A DNA stretch of 64,000 nucleotides, from assembly GCA_028693055.1 (NCBI GenBank), contig JAQUWD010000003.1:1-64000 (forward strand), written 5' to 3'. Below, one piece after another: positions 1 through 7,289 of the stretch. Below the pieces are notes generated by a model, which saw nothing but the letters and a program-made list of their open reading frames with translations, searched no databases and had not been told where the DNA came from. Both the position numbers and the translations under genes were made by a program. The stretch comes from Eubacteriales bacterium. GTDB taxonomy: Bacteria > Bacillota > Clostridia > Christensenellales > Aristaeellaceae. How positions within the stretch are numbered: position 1 is the stretch's first letter; the number at the start of each line of letters is the position of its first letter.

Positions 1-394
1 CGCGCTCGTAGTTGGTCATGAGGATGCGCGGCCCCGCGCCTCCGGCTTCCATCATTTCGCGGGCTTCGTCCATCGTGCGCACATACTGCGGCGGCGCTGG
101 CCAGCCGAGCAGCCTTACAGCGTCGCGGGTAAACTCCTGCCTCACGCCCAGCGGGAGCACGATGAGCGCCCAGCCGTCCTCATGCTCCGTCACCAGCCTG
201 CACCACTCCAGCTCCTGCGCGGTCTTGCCAAGCCCGAAGCTCTCGAACAGGGCGCGGTTGCCGCCCTTGCAAGCCCACTGCACCGCGTCCCGCTGGTGCG
301 GCTTCAGCGCGGGGTTGATAGCCGACAGCGGTACGTCAAAGCCGCCGTTCGGGGCTATCACCATCTTGCGGTGGAGAAACTCATCGTAATTCAC
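1..394 (-). CDS. SNF2/DEAD-type DNA helicase, N-terminal part (cut by window edge)
   Basis: This is the first about 131 residues of a superfamily 2 helicase; the rest lies left of the window. The GTG start at 392-394 follows an AAAGGAAG ribosome site and sits one base after the stop of the preceding gene. The visible protein has a Q-motif-like stretch (LKPHQRDAVQWA), a Walker A-like loop in ESFGLGKTAQE (GLGKT, residues about 54-58) and a following WALIVLPLGVRQEF motif Ia region. This layout matches phage-encoded SNF2-like helicases (SSL2/HepA type) that close early operons in Clostridia phages. Its role in replication or repair is inferred from the family. It is the last visible gene of the leftward early operon. 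Confidence 0.75.
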   Translation of the reverse strand, partial: MNYDEFLHRKMVIAPNGGFDVPLSAINPALKPHQRDAVQWACKGGNRALFESFGLGKTAQELEWCRLVTEHEDGWALIVLPLGVRQEFTRDAVRLLGWPAPPQYVRTMDEAREMMEAGGAGPRILMTNYER

Positions 395-395
395 T

Positions 396-902
396 CTAGG
401 CTTCCTTTCTGAGCATTGGCGCGACGTACTCTTTCAGTAGATGGACTACCCGCTTCGCTTGGCATGGGTAATCGTAGCGGACATACTCGTACATATCCGG
501 GGGCATAGCCTCCTCGTTGAAAGCCTCGTAGAAATCACCGTTGCTGCGGACGTGCTTCATCTTTTCCAGCAATTCTTCCAGCACATCCGGCTCGTCCTCG
601 AACGCGTCCTCGATAGCGCCTGTCGTTCCTTCGATGTCAAACTCAGTGCAATCGCTGATTTTCTTGAGGATGTAATCCTCGTCCATCAGATACCCCGCCA
701 GCGCCTTGCGGAAGGTGTGCAGTTTATCCTCGTTCGGCCAGCAATGGACGTAAGCGCCGCAGTCGCTGTCCACCGTCAGCCGCCACGCCGCCGTATCGAC
801 GTAGACGGTCATCCACAGGCAGCCCATATACATCGGGTCGTCCCGCGTTGGACGAATGTTGATAACAATCAACTCCCGGCTCGTTTCCTTAACGTCAATC
901 AT
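396..902 (-). CDS. conserved phage protein of unknown function (168 aa)
   Basis: An acidic protein of 168 residues with no motif I recognise. It has a beta-rich first half (TSRELIVINIRPTRDD, MYMGCLWMTVYVDTAAW) and a helical, Asp/Glu-rich centre (EDAFEDEPDVLEELLEKMKH). I chose the ATG at 902 because GGAGG lies seven bases upstream; an in-frame TTG at 908 is too close to it. The gene begins two bases after the stop of the 57-residue gene and ends one base before the helicase start, so it is translated from the same operon. Function is unknown; position suggests a DNA-metabolism or host-takeover accessory. Confidence 0.65.
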   Translation of the reverse strand: MIDVKETSRELIVINIRPTRDDPMYMGCLWMTVYVDTAAWRLTVDSDCGAYVHCWPNEDKLHTFRKALAGYLMDEDYILKKISDCTEFDIEGTTGAIEDAFEDEPDVLEELLEKMKHVRSNGDFYEAFNEEAMPPDMYEYVRYDYPCQAKRVVHLLKEYVAPMLRKEA

Positions 903-904
903 GG

Positions 905-1078
905 TCAATCCTCCTCTTGTTCCGCGCTGGGGAGATACGCAACGACGTACAGCTCGTACTTGCTCCCGACCTTCTTGCGCGGGTTGGATACGGTGTAGCC
1001 GCTTTTGAGCAGCGCGTCCGATACCAGTAGCACGTCCTTTGGGTCTTTGATGTGGAGAACGATTTTACTGCACTTCAT
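905..1078 (-). CDS. small phage protein (57 aa)
   Basis: A short gene encoding 57 residues, starting MKCSKIVLHIKDPKDVLLVS and ending in SAEQEED. A GGAGG site sits six bases before the ATG at 1076-1078. The start overlaps the end of the GIY-YIG gene by 14 bases, and the stop is two bases before the next gene's ATG, which is the tight packing expected of a real operon member. The basic middle (SNPRKKVGSKYELYVV) and alternating strand-helix pattern suggest a small alpha/beta fold. I do not recognise a family. Confidence 0.6.
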   Translation of the reverse strand: MKCSKIVLHIKDPKDVLLVSDALLKSGYTVSNPRKKVGSKYELYVVAYLPSAEQEED

Positions 1079-1556
1079 TTCTGACCTCCTGTGTTTTCGT
1101 ATTTCCGAGGTATTCGTCCATCGTCATTTCGGGTCGCCCGTGCCGGGCGCGGCGCTCGTTGAGCGCCTTGAGGTTTTCCTCGATTTCACGCTGGAGGCGC
1201 TCCTTTGCGGCGCGTTCACGCTTCTCGGTTTCTGCCGACCATTTCGGCAACAGCCTCGGGTCGTATTCCAGCCAGCATAGCTCCGGCAGTTCAATCGTCA
1301 GCTCGTCCTGTGCTTTATCGTCGCAGTTCAGCGCGGGCTTGAGCTTGTTGATGTAGTAGATTTCATACAGGAACATGTCGGCTTGGGTGGCGACCTTTGC
1401 GACGCGGACGCGGCTCACGGCTCTCGCGTCCAGCTTCTTGTGCATGGGCTTTTGAAAAAAGTGCCCGTGCAGTCTGCGGTCTATAGGCTGCCGCGTCCTT
1501 CCGAGGTAGACGAGCTGGTCGCCGTAGTAGATTTGGTACAGTACGTTCACGCACAT
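1065..1556 (-). CDS. GIY-YIG nuclease-like protein with coiled-coil tail
   Basis: The N-terminal about 90 residues read as a GIY-YIG domain: YQIYYGDQLVYLGRT provides the two-strand core (QIY and VYLGRT), followed by RQPIDRRLHGHF with the expected conserved Arg, and a later EIYYINKLKPALN segment. Residues about 105-150 are rich in Lys, Arg and Glu (EKRERAAKERLQREIEENLK) and probably form a helix. The domain is known from homing endonucleases, UvrC and phage nucleases; cleavage activity here is inferred. The ATG at 1556 has GGAAGG nine bases upstream; an alternative ATG three codons earlier is possible. The gene overlaps the end of the ASCH gene. Confidence 0.7.
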   Translation of the reverse strand: MCVNVLYQIYYGDQLVYLGRTRQPIDRRLHGHFFQKPMHKKLDARAVSRVRVAKVATQADMFLYEIYYINKLKPALNCDDKAQDELTIELPELCWLEYDPRLLPKWSAETEKRERAAKERLQREIEENLKALNERRARHGRPEMTMDEYLGNTKTQEVRNEVQ

Positions 1557-2299
1557 AGCGGCCATCCTTCCGGCTTGTCCACGCGCTCAACCGTGTACAC
1601 CCACACCCACGGGTTGCCTCTTATGTACCACGGTAGCCCCTTATACTCCCGCGTTTCGTACACATCATCCCACGGATAGGATACATAGCAGGTGATGGCT
1701 CCTTTTTCTTTACATGGTGCGGGCTTTGCGTAGCAGGCATCCCAAAGCCGAGAGAACTCAAACATTCTCATGGCTTCTTCCGAGGCTTCGCAATCCCACT
1801 CGTCATTCTGCGGGATGGTTACACCCTCGGCCAGCACATCAAGCGGGCTTATGTCCTGCACCTGCTCTGCTCGCACTCCCGTTACGCGCAAAAAGATGCG
1901 GGAAATGTCTTTGGGCATATAAATCGACGGACACCAACGTTTATCGAAATCTATCCCTTGACACGCGCCATCCGTCCAATCTGCGCGAAAGAATACGCCC
2001 ATTGTATTTGCGAGCCACGTCTCCCGCACCCACAGGATGTCGCCGACCTTATATTGCGGTTCCACCTCTCGCATTGCCAGTAGCTTGCGCCACGAGCTCC
2101 CGTCCGGGTTCGTACCGTGAGTTTCCCCTTCCACGTCGTTTTGAATTTCGCATAGCGGGCATCCGTGTTTTCGGTTTGCGCTATACCCTATGTGGGTGTT
2201 GCAGTATTTCAGCTTTATAGGCCGTCGCGTCATGGCCTTTTTTCCCGCAAGGTTCGCTTGCACCATAGGAGTGCTGAAAAGGATGGGATGGTAGTTCAC
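1547..2299 (-). CDS. ASCH/PUA-like domain phage protein
   Basis: A 250-residue protein with the hallmarks of phage ASCH-domain proteins: an opening HPILFSTPMVQANLAGKKAM followed by TRRPIK, a VGDILWVRETW motif, and VTGVRAEQVQDISPLDVLAEGV before the C-terminal half. ASCH domains share the PUA fold and are thought to bind RNA or modified bases; the exact substrate is unknown. I start it at the GTG at 2297-2299, which has a GAGGGGG ribosome site and matches where homologues begin, rather than at a far upstream ATG whose leader looks like out-of-frame sequence. A Cys pair (CPLCE) near residue 50 may bind metal. Confidence 0.7.
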   Translation of the reverse strand: MNYHPILFSTPMVQANLAGKKAMTRRPIKLKYCNTHIGYSANRKHGCPLCEIQNDVEGETHGTNPDGSSWRKLLAMREVEPQYKVGDILWVRETWLANTMGVFFRADWTDGACQGIDFDKRWCPSIYMPKDISRIFLRVTGVRAEQVQDISPLDVLAEGVTIPQNDEWDCEASEEAMRMFEFSRLWDACYAKPAPCKEKGAITCYVSYPWDDVYETREYKGLPWYIRGNPWVWVYTVERVDKPEGWPLCA

Positions 2300-2393
2300 A
2301 ATGATACCCCCTCTCGATGTAGTTCCCGCACCATTCGCCCGGGCGATAACAGGCGCAGTATTCCTTGTGCTTGCAGGTGTCGCATGAGTACAT
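2181..2393 (-). CDS. small cysteine-rich protein (probable zinc ribbon)
   Basis: A 70-residue reading frame starting MYSCDTCKHKEYCACYRPGE with six Cys in its first 22 residues (CxxC, then CxC, then WCGNY and YHC), a pattern typical of small phage zinc-binding proteins. The ATG at 2393 has AAAGGAG five bases upstream. The Cys-rich part ends where the ASCH gene starts in another frame, and the last about 37 residues overlap that gene and look like shadow sequence. Either the two genes truly overlap by about 119 bases or a stop codon has been lost. Function unknown. Confidence 0.5.
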   Translation of the reverse strand: MYSCDTCKHKEYCACYRPGEWCGNYIERGYHCELPSHPFQHSYGASEPCGKKGHDATAYKAEILQHPHRV

Positions 2394-2526
2394 GTGCGCT
2401 CCTTTGCATTTTCGGCGCTTGGAGCTTCGGAATGCCAGTTCCGTCCGTCTTTACGTCGTTCTGTGTCGCCTTGCTGTGTCGCGTTCATCGCTTGATAATT
2501 CTCCGTTTCGATTTAGTACAGGCTCG

Positions 2527-3846
2527 CTATGCCTTGCATGACATACAGCGCGCAGGGAAGGGCGATGCCGTTGCCCACATTTTGTACTTGGCGCTGTCGC
2601 TGCCCTCCGCACCGTCCGTCCACCAGTCGTGGAAGCCTTGCAGCCTCGCGCACTCGATGGGCATCAGCCTACGGACGATGTACTTGCGGGGCGGCTTTCC
2701 GCTGCGCGTTCCTCGCTCGTAGGCAACTCCGTTTCCTTGCAAGCAGTAGACCACATCCGGCACGGTATTGCCTCCGCTTGGTGACGCCTTGAGGGTCGGC
2801 GCAAGCTCCTGCCGATACCCAATCCCTCCCGCTTTCGCGCCCTGCCCGCCCATAAAGGCGGTGCATACGCCCACGGTAGCCTGTCCCTGCCCGCCAATGC
2901 ACGGGGAAGCGTCCGCACGGGAGATAAGGGTTCTCACAATTCCATCCTCGGGATAGCACACGCTCGGATTCAAGCACTCGACGGCTACGGGGTAAACGAT
3001 ACCGTCCCGATTCTGACCGCCGTTCTCGTTCGCGTTCAGCGTGTGGTAAACGCCGCCCGCTCCGAATAGTCTCGCGGTCTGATAATCCCACGGGTTCAAG
3101 TACCCAGCCTCACGGCTTCCTCCAGCGCTTCTTTGAGCATCGTCGGCAGTTCCTTGCCCCTGCGCTCCGCTCTGCGGATAATACCCGCGCAAGCCCTCGC
3201 GCTTAAATAGTATTTTTCCGGCGCGCCCGCCTCTAAAATCTGTGACAAGGTAGATGCGACGGCGACGCTGGGGCACTCCCCAATATTGCGCGTCGAATAC
3301 CCGCCAAGCGATAGACCATCCGTCGCCCAGCACTTCACCGCAATTATGCCACTTTCCGTCCGCAGGTCGAGGAATTGAATATCCCCCGCCGCAGACTTTT
3401 TGCAGCTCTTCGAGGACGCAGCGGAAGTCCTCGCCTCCGTTGCTGGTAAAAGCTCCGAGGACGTTTTCCCAAATAGCGAAAGCTGGACATAATCCATTTG
3501 TGGCTTCCCTCATTTCCCGTATGATGCGCACGGCTTCGAAGAAAAGTCCGCTCCGCGTCGTACTGTCTGCACCGTGTCCCTCGTGCTTCATCCCAGCGCG
3601 CTTGCCCGCCACGCTCATGTCTTGGCAGGGGCTTCCGAAGGTCACGATGTCCACGGGCGGTATCTTCGCTCCGTCTATCTTCGTCACGTCTCCGAGGTGC
3701 TGCATGTGGGGGAAACGCTCCCGCGTCACGGTGATTGGGTACGGCTCTATCTCGCTTGCCCACAGCGGTGTTATTCCGCACAGCATACCAGCGAGGGGAA
3801 AACCGCCGCTTCCGTCGAACAGGCTTCCGAGCGTTAAAGCGTTCAT
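2527..3846 (-). CDS. DNA (cytosine-5) methyltransferase, 3' end frameshifted
   Basis: A phage C5 cytosine methyltransferase. It shows motif I (LFDGSGGFPLAGML), the catalytic PCQ of motif IV (FGSPCQDMS), the ENV motif VI (WENVLGAF) and motif VIII (QRRRRIYLV), with a target-recognition region after that. The ATG at 3846 overlaps the stop of the SH3 gene as ATGA and has AAGGTGG upstream. The annotated frame ends YKMWATASPFPARCMSCKA, which is not a normal terminus. One extra G in the GGG run at 2574-2576 would give YKMWGNGIALPCALYVMQGI followed by ASLY and a stop at 2513-2515, restoring the conserved motif X (GN-x-I). As read, motif X is lost. It probably protects phage DNA from restriction. Confidence 0.85.
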   Translation of the reverse strand: MNALTLGSLFDGSGGFPLAGMLCGITPLWASEIEPYPITVTRERFPHMQHLGDVTKIDGAKIPPVDIVTFGSPCQDMSVAGKRAGMKHEGHGADSTTRSGLFFEAVRIIREMREATNGLCPAFAIWENVLGAFTSNGGEDFRCVLEELQKVCGGGYSIPRPADGKWHNCGEVLGDGWSIAWRVFDAQYWGVPQRRRRIYLVTDFRGGRAGKILFKREGLRGYYPQSGAQGQGTADDAQRSAGGSREAGYLNPWDYQTARLFGAGGVYHTLNANENGGQNRDGIVYPVAVECLNPSVCYPEDGIVRTLISRADASPCIGGQGQATVGVCTAFMGGQGAKAGGIGYRQELAPTLKASPSGGNTVPDVVYCLQGNGVAYERGTRSGKPPRKYIVRRLMPIECARLQGFHDWWTDGAEGSDSAKYKMWATASPFPARCMSCKA

Positions 3847-4361
3847 TCTTCGTCCACCTTGCTCAAGCAGTCGTACTTGACCCAGCCATCGCCCATAAAG
3901 CCCCACAGCGTGCCTTCTGCGTCGCTGCACCATACAGTCACGGTCACGGTCTTGCCGCCATCCAGCCAGTCGAGATGCCCGCCGCCTACGCCGTTGCGGA
4001 TGTGGATTCTGCCGCCGCTGGTGTTCTTGTACCTGCCAGCGTCGGCGGCGCGGTTGGTCAGATACTCGCTCTTGACCCAGCCTTCTCCGGCTTCCACGCC
4101 GCACTTGACCTTCGTCCAGCCTTTCCCATCGCGTATCACGGTCACGCAGTCGCCCGCGTCCAGCCAGCCGATAATCTCGCCGTCGAAGCCGTCCTTGTCG
4201 CGCACTCGCAGCGTGTCGCTCACCAGCACATATCGGCTTTCGACGGGCGGGGCTTCCTCGGCGAAGGACGCATGTTCGCATCTCCACAGAAACAGCAGCC
4301 CGAGCGCCGATATCAGCATCAGCGCAATTTCGCCTTGAAACTCCATGCAAAACCTTTTCAT
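3843..4361 (-). CDS. membrane-anchored tandem SH3 protein
   Basis: A 172-residue protein with an N-terminal hydrophobic segment (GEIALMLISALGLLFLW) that may be a membrane anchor or signal, then two bacterial SH3-like (SH3_3 type) repeats. These are RYVLVSDTLRVRDKDGFDGE to GWVKSEYL, and GRIHIRNGVGGGHLDWLDGG to GWVKYDCL. Each ends in the typical GWVK strand. Such domains usually bind peptidoglycan peptides. I prefer the ATG at 4361, seven bases after GAGGGAG; an upstream ATG overlaps the previous gene. Its position among early genes rather than lysis genes is odd, and superinfection exclusion or envelope interaction is possible but unproven. Confidence 0.65.
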   Translation of the reverse strand: MKRFCMEFQGEIALMLISALGLLFLWRCEHASFAEEAPPVESRYVLVSDTLRVRDKDGFDGEIIGWLDAGDCVTVIRDGKGWTKVKCGVEAGEGWVKSEYLTNRAADAGRYKNTSGGRIHIRNGVGGGHLDWLDGGKTVTVTVWCSDAEGTLWGFMGDGWVKYDCLSKVDEE

Positions 4362-4365
4362 TCGC

Positions 4366-4659
4366 TCACTCCCTCGCATAAGGGCATGTGATTTCGCACT
4401 CCAGCACCTCGCTCAAAAACGCGATGCCCTCCTGCGTCAGCACATACTGATAGTTCCCGTCCTCCGTTTTGCGGAGCGTTACCAGCCCTGCATCCTTGGC
4501 TTGTTCCATGTCCCCGTCCGGCACAGTGGCGTTGTAATGGGCGCGGATAGCGGCAAACTTGCGATGCGTCCTGCCCGTGGCTTTGACCTGATGAAAGCCG
4601 ATGGCGTGGCGCAATTTGTCCAGCCCCGAAACGGATAGGCGCTTCGCTTCTCTCGTCAT
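4366..4659 (-). CDS. small phage protein, possibly winged-helix (97 aa)
   Basis: A 97-residue protein with no firm family match. The second half (DGDMEQAKDAGLVTLRKTED, then GNYQYVLTQEGIAFLSEVLE) has the helix-hairpin-LTxEG layout common in small winged-helix DNA-binding proteins, and the first half is basic. A GAGGGTG ribosome site precedes the ATG at 4659, and the gene lies three bases after the stop of the MazG-like gene. It is co-transcribed with its neighbours. A DNA-binding role is only an inference from the predicted secondary structure. Confidence 0.55.
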   Translation of the reverse strand: MTREAKRLSVSGLDKLRHAIGFHQVKATGRTHRKFAAIRAHYNATVPDGDMEQAKDAGLVTLRKTEDGNYQYVLTQEGIAFLSEVLECEITCPYARE

Positions 4660-4662
4660 GGC

Positions 4663-5226
4663 TCACACCCTCTTCCCGCCGTGCCTGTAAGAGCGCGTTT
4701 TGTTGTACTCCATCTTGCGGCGCACTTGCGCGAGCAGGTCGATTTCGTGCTCGTTGCACCAGCATTCTAGCGTTTGAACGCCAGCTGTGACGAATGTGGC
4801 AAGCTCGCCCCTGTCGCTGGCATCCGTGACCAGCATCATGAGGTACACCAGCAGCGTGTTCAGCAGGATTTTATCCATGCCTCCGCTTGTTTCCACATAC
4901 CGCGCAATGAGCCTATCGCCCATGCTCAAGCCTTGCTCGATGATGTCTTCCGGCGCTTCCCAATGCTCCATCGCGTCGAACACGCGGATGGCGAAGTCAG
5001 CCAGCTCGACGGGTACTCCATTTTCCTTGTAGTTCCCCGCTTGGTCTTTGGTGATATAGACCTCGTCGATGGCACGGTTGTGCGCGTATTCGTCCCACGC
5101 CTCCATCAGCTCGCTGCACAGGTTGCATTGCGTGTCGCCGTCCAGCGGCGTCCTCTCGTACCAGCCGTGGCTCACGGCGATTTGGTGCGCTTCAACCATC
5201 AGTGTCTTGAAGTCAGCCTTGTTCAT
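4663..5226 (-). CDS. MazG-like nucleotide pyrophosphohydrolase
   Basis: A 187-residue all-alpha protein of the MazG/dUTPase-like NTP pyrophosphatase superfamily. The metal-binding pattern is visible as CNLCSELMEAWDEY (E-x2-E-x3-E) followed by VPVELADFAIRVFDAMEH (E-x2-D), and the C-terminus KMEYNKTRSYRHGGKR is typical of phage MazG-like proteins. The family hydrolyses (d)NTPs to monophosphates, and phage members are thought to shape nucleotide pools or alarmone signalling. The ATG at 5226 follows GGAGGGG. It belongs to the leftward early operon between replication genes and the methyltransferase. Confidence 0.75.
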   Translation of the reverse strand: MNKADFKTLMVEAHQIAVSHGWYERTPLDGDTQCNLCSELMEAWDEYAHNRAIDEVYITKDQAGNYKENGVPVELADFAIRVFDAMEHWEAPEDIIEQGLSMGDRLIARYVETSGGMDKILLNTLLVYLMMLVTDASDRGELATFVTAGVQTLECWCNEHEIDLLAQVRRKMEYNKTRSYRHGGKRV

Positions 5227-5240
5227 AAGCCCCTCCGTCG

Positions 5241-5705
5241 TTATTTAATCAGCAGGCGCGCCGTGCAGCCCCGTATATCGTCCGGCAGGTTATCCATGCG
5301 AAGCTCGTTCACGGCCTTGCGAAACTCACAGCTTGCGACCTCCTCCGCGCCGGACAGACAGAGCGCACATTTGTCAGCCGCCGCACTTTGTATGAGCCGC
5401 AGGATGGTCTCTCGCGGGACATAGCTGTACGCCTCGTCGCGGCTCACGGCTACGGGTGAGGAGAACGTCACCTTCATATCGCTGACGTGGCGCATCAGCT
5501 GCTTGCGCTGGTTCAGCGGTAGCGTGGAGGTTAGGCAAGCCAGCGCGCCCTTCGCGCTTTCCGTGAGCGCCGCCACACACCCCTGCTTCTCGCACGCCGT
5601 TTCAAGCCGTTCTAGGTGCGCTCCGTCCTCGACAAGCTCCGCTACGAGGTGCGCCAGCAGCTTCAGCGTCTCAAATTCCCATTTGTTGGCTCTTTGCTCC
5701 ACCAT
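5241..5705 (-). CDS. conserved phage protein with C-terminal Cys cluster
   Basis: A 154-residue, mostly helical protein. Its C-terminal part holds a Cys cluster (DKCALCLSGAEEVASCEFRK, then IRGCTARLL) that could bind zinc or an iron-sulfur cluster; similar CxxC-x8-C tails occur in uncharacterised phage proteins. I place the start at the ATG at 5705 because GGAGGG lies just upstream. A longer version starting at 5759 would overlap the zinc-ribbon gene as ATGA but has only a weak ribosome site. Function is unknown; the position next to dnaB suggests a link to replication. Confidence 0.55.
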   Translation of the reverse strand: MVEQRANKWEFETLKLLAHLVAELVEDGAHLERLETACEKQGCVAALTESAKGALACLTSTLPLNQRKQLMRHVSDMKVTFSSPVAVSRDEAYSYVPRETILRLIQSAAADKCALCLSGAEEVASCEFRKAVNELRMDNLPDDIRGCTARLLIK

Positions 5706-5755
5706 ATGCCCTCCGTTCATCTCGCCCGCCCCGCTTCGCGTCGCGGGTACGCGCT

Positions 5756-5941
5756 TCATGGTTTCACCATTTCGGGCGCTAGTCGGGCTTGCGCCCTCCC
5801 TCGTTTGGCGGCTTCCATATCGCGCTCAAACTGGCTTATCTCGCACTGGCAAGCGCACGGGTGCGTCCGCAGTTTCCCTAGCACCATGTGGCTTACCTCC
5901 AGCGCCCGTCCGCACTTCGGGCATCGCTTCACGGTTTCCAT
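5756..5941 (-). CDS. stand-alone DnaC-type zinc-ribbon protein (61 aa)
   Basis: A 61-residue protein with a four-Cys ribbon: RCPKCGRALEVSHMVLGKL then THPCACQCEISQFERDME. This closely resembles the N-terminal zinc finger of DnaC/DnaI-type helicase loaders, which normally continues into an AAA+ ATPase of about 200 residues. Here the protein stops after a short basic helix and no ATPase follows in any nearby frame. The ATG at 5941 has GAGGTAAGGC upstream and lies three bases after the dnaB stop. It may be a loader remnant, a DnaB-binding adaptor or a loader inhibitor; this is inference from the domain and position. Confidence 0.6.
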   Translation of the reverse strand: METVKRCPKCGRALEVSHMVLGKLRTHPCACQCEISQFERDMEAAKRGRAQARLAPEMVKP

Positions 5942-5944
5942 GCC

Positions 5945-7285
5945 TTACCTCGCTATGCACATGTACCGCATGTGCGCCGGGTCGAATATCACGCCGAATA
6001 TCCCTGTGTTGCCTTGCCGCTGCTTTGCCACGTTCACGGCAATGTACTGCATTCCGTTGCTGTCGTAGGCGGCGAAACTGTCCCTGTCCTTGGGCATGAT
6101 GCTGGGGTCGTCTGCGGCTTCGGGGTGGTGCAGGAAGATAACGTTGTCCGCGTCCTGCTCGATATCGCCCGAGCCTTTTAGGTCGCTCAGTATCGGCATG
6201 ACAGCAGCGCGTCCCTCCGTGCGCTTCACCTGCGCCATAGCGACCACCGCGATGTTGAGGTCGAGCGCGATGTCCTTGAGCGCGCCGCTGATTTTTCCCA
6301 GCCGCAGCGCCTCGGTGTCGGTGCGCTGCTTTGTCCCCATCAGCTGCAGGTAGTCCACATACAGCACATCCAGCCCAACGCTGTCCTTCTCGTGCTGTGC
6401 GACCATCCGCAGCTCCTCCACCGTTCGCGTTCGGAAGGTGAAGGACAAGGGCAATCCCGCAAACTCGTTGATTGCGTCGCCTATGCGCTCCCATTCCTCG
6501 GTTTCAAGGTTTCCGCGACGTATCTTCATGCCGTCCACGTCTGCCATGTTGCTGAGTACCCGCTGGCCGTACTGCACGTCCGTCATCTCACGGCTGACCA
6601 CAAGCCCGCGATAGCTCTTTCGGCTGGCGAACAGCGCCATGCCGACAGCGAACGCGCTTTTTCCCACACCCGGACGCGCCCCGATAACGGTCAGCTCGCC
6701 CTTCTGCATGCCGCCTGTCACATGGTTGAGGTCGGGCAGGTCGGTCATGATGGCCGTGGTCTCGCCTTTGACCCGCTTCTCAAGGTCGTCGAAGGTCGCG
6801 CTGGCGATTTGCGCGGCGCGTACCACCTCGCCTCTGTCGTCGGTCAGGGCGCGGAGCTTTGTGAGCACCTCGTCCACCACCGTGTCAGAATCCACGGAAG
6901 GGTCATTCAGCACAGTCGCCTTGTTTGAGAGCAGAGTATACAGTTTCCGGCGTAGGCTCAGTTCCTTGACCTTGTTGTAATACGTCCGTATGTTCGCCGT
7001 TGTGGGAACGTATCGGATGGCTTGCAGCAGGTACGATACGCCGCCGACGCTATCCAGCGTTCCGCCCTTGTTCAGCGCGTCGGATACGGTCAGCGCGTCC
7101 AGCGGCACTTTGGCGGCGAGGAGGTCTTTCATGGCGTTCACGATTTCCATGTGCTCCTCGCAGTGCATGTCTCCCGATTCCAGCGATTGGAGATACCTGT
7201 ATGTGTTGCTGTCCTGCAAAAACGCACCCACCAGCGTCCGTTCGTAGTCGTGGCTGTAGAATCCGTTTGTGCCCATGATGTCCAT
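5945..7285 (-). CDS. dnaB: replicative DNA helicase DnaB (phage)
   Basis: A 446-residue hexameric replicative helicase. The N-terminal helical domain (from about residue 10, YERTLVGAFL) is followed by a linker and a RecA-like C-terminal ATPase with Walker A GARPGVGKSAF (about residues 206-216), Walker B VLYVDYLQLM, and the DnaB motif SDLKGSGDIEQDADNVIF. It would unwind DNA ahead of the host polymerase at the phage origin. The ATG at 7285 has GAGGTG five bases upstream and starts four bases after the DnaD-like gene. The length matches the family, and all key residues appear present. Confidence 0.92.
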   Translation of the reverse strand: MDIMGTNGFYSHDYERTLVGAFLQDSNTYRYLQSLESGDMHCEEHMEIVNAMKDLLAAKVPLDALTVSDALNKGGTLDSVGGVSYLLQAIRYVPTTANIRTYYNKVKELSLRRKLYTLLSNKATVLNDPSVDSDTVVDEVLTKLRALTDDRGEVVRAAQIASATFDDLEKRVKGETTAIMTDLPDLNHVTGGMQKGELTVIGARPGVGKSAFAVGMALFASRKSYRGLVVSREMTDVQYGQRVLSNMADVDGMKIRRGNLETEEWERIGDAINEFAGLPLSFTFRTRTVEELRMVAQHEKDSVGLDVLYVDYLQLMGTKQRTDTEALRLGKISGALKDIALDLNIAVVAMAQVKRTEGRAAVMPILSDLKGSGDIEQDADNVIFLHHPEAADDPSIMPKDRDSFAAYDSNGMQYIAVNVAKQRQGNTGIFGVIFDPAHMRYMCIAR

Positions 7286-7289
7286 TGCG

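Noticed and set aside
2300-2488. An N-terminal extension of the ASCH gene starting at the ATG at 2488.
   Set aside because: The translated leader is low-complexity and unlike the family, it covers the Cys-rich gene in another frame, and the GTG at 2299 has the better ribosome site and family start.
3847-4350. A very long minus-strand frame fused to the front of the C5 methyltransferase.
   Set aside because: The extension is Arg-rich shadow sequence of the SH3 gene; the methyltransferase begins at its own ATG with ATGA coupling.
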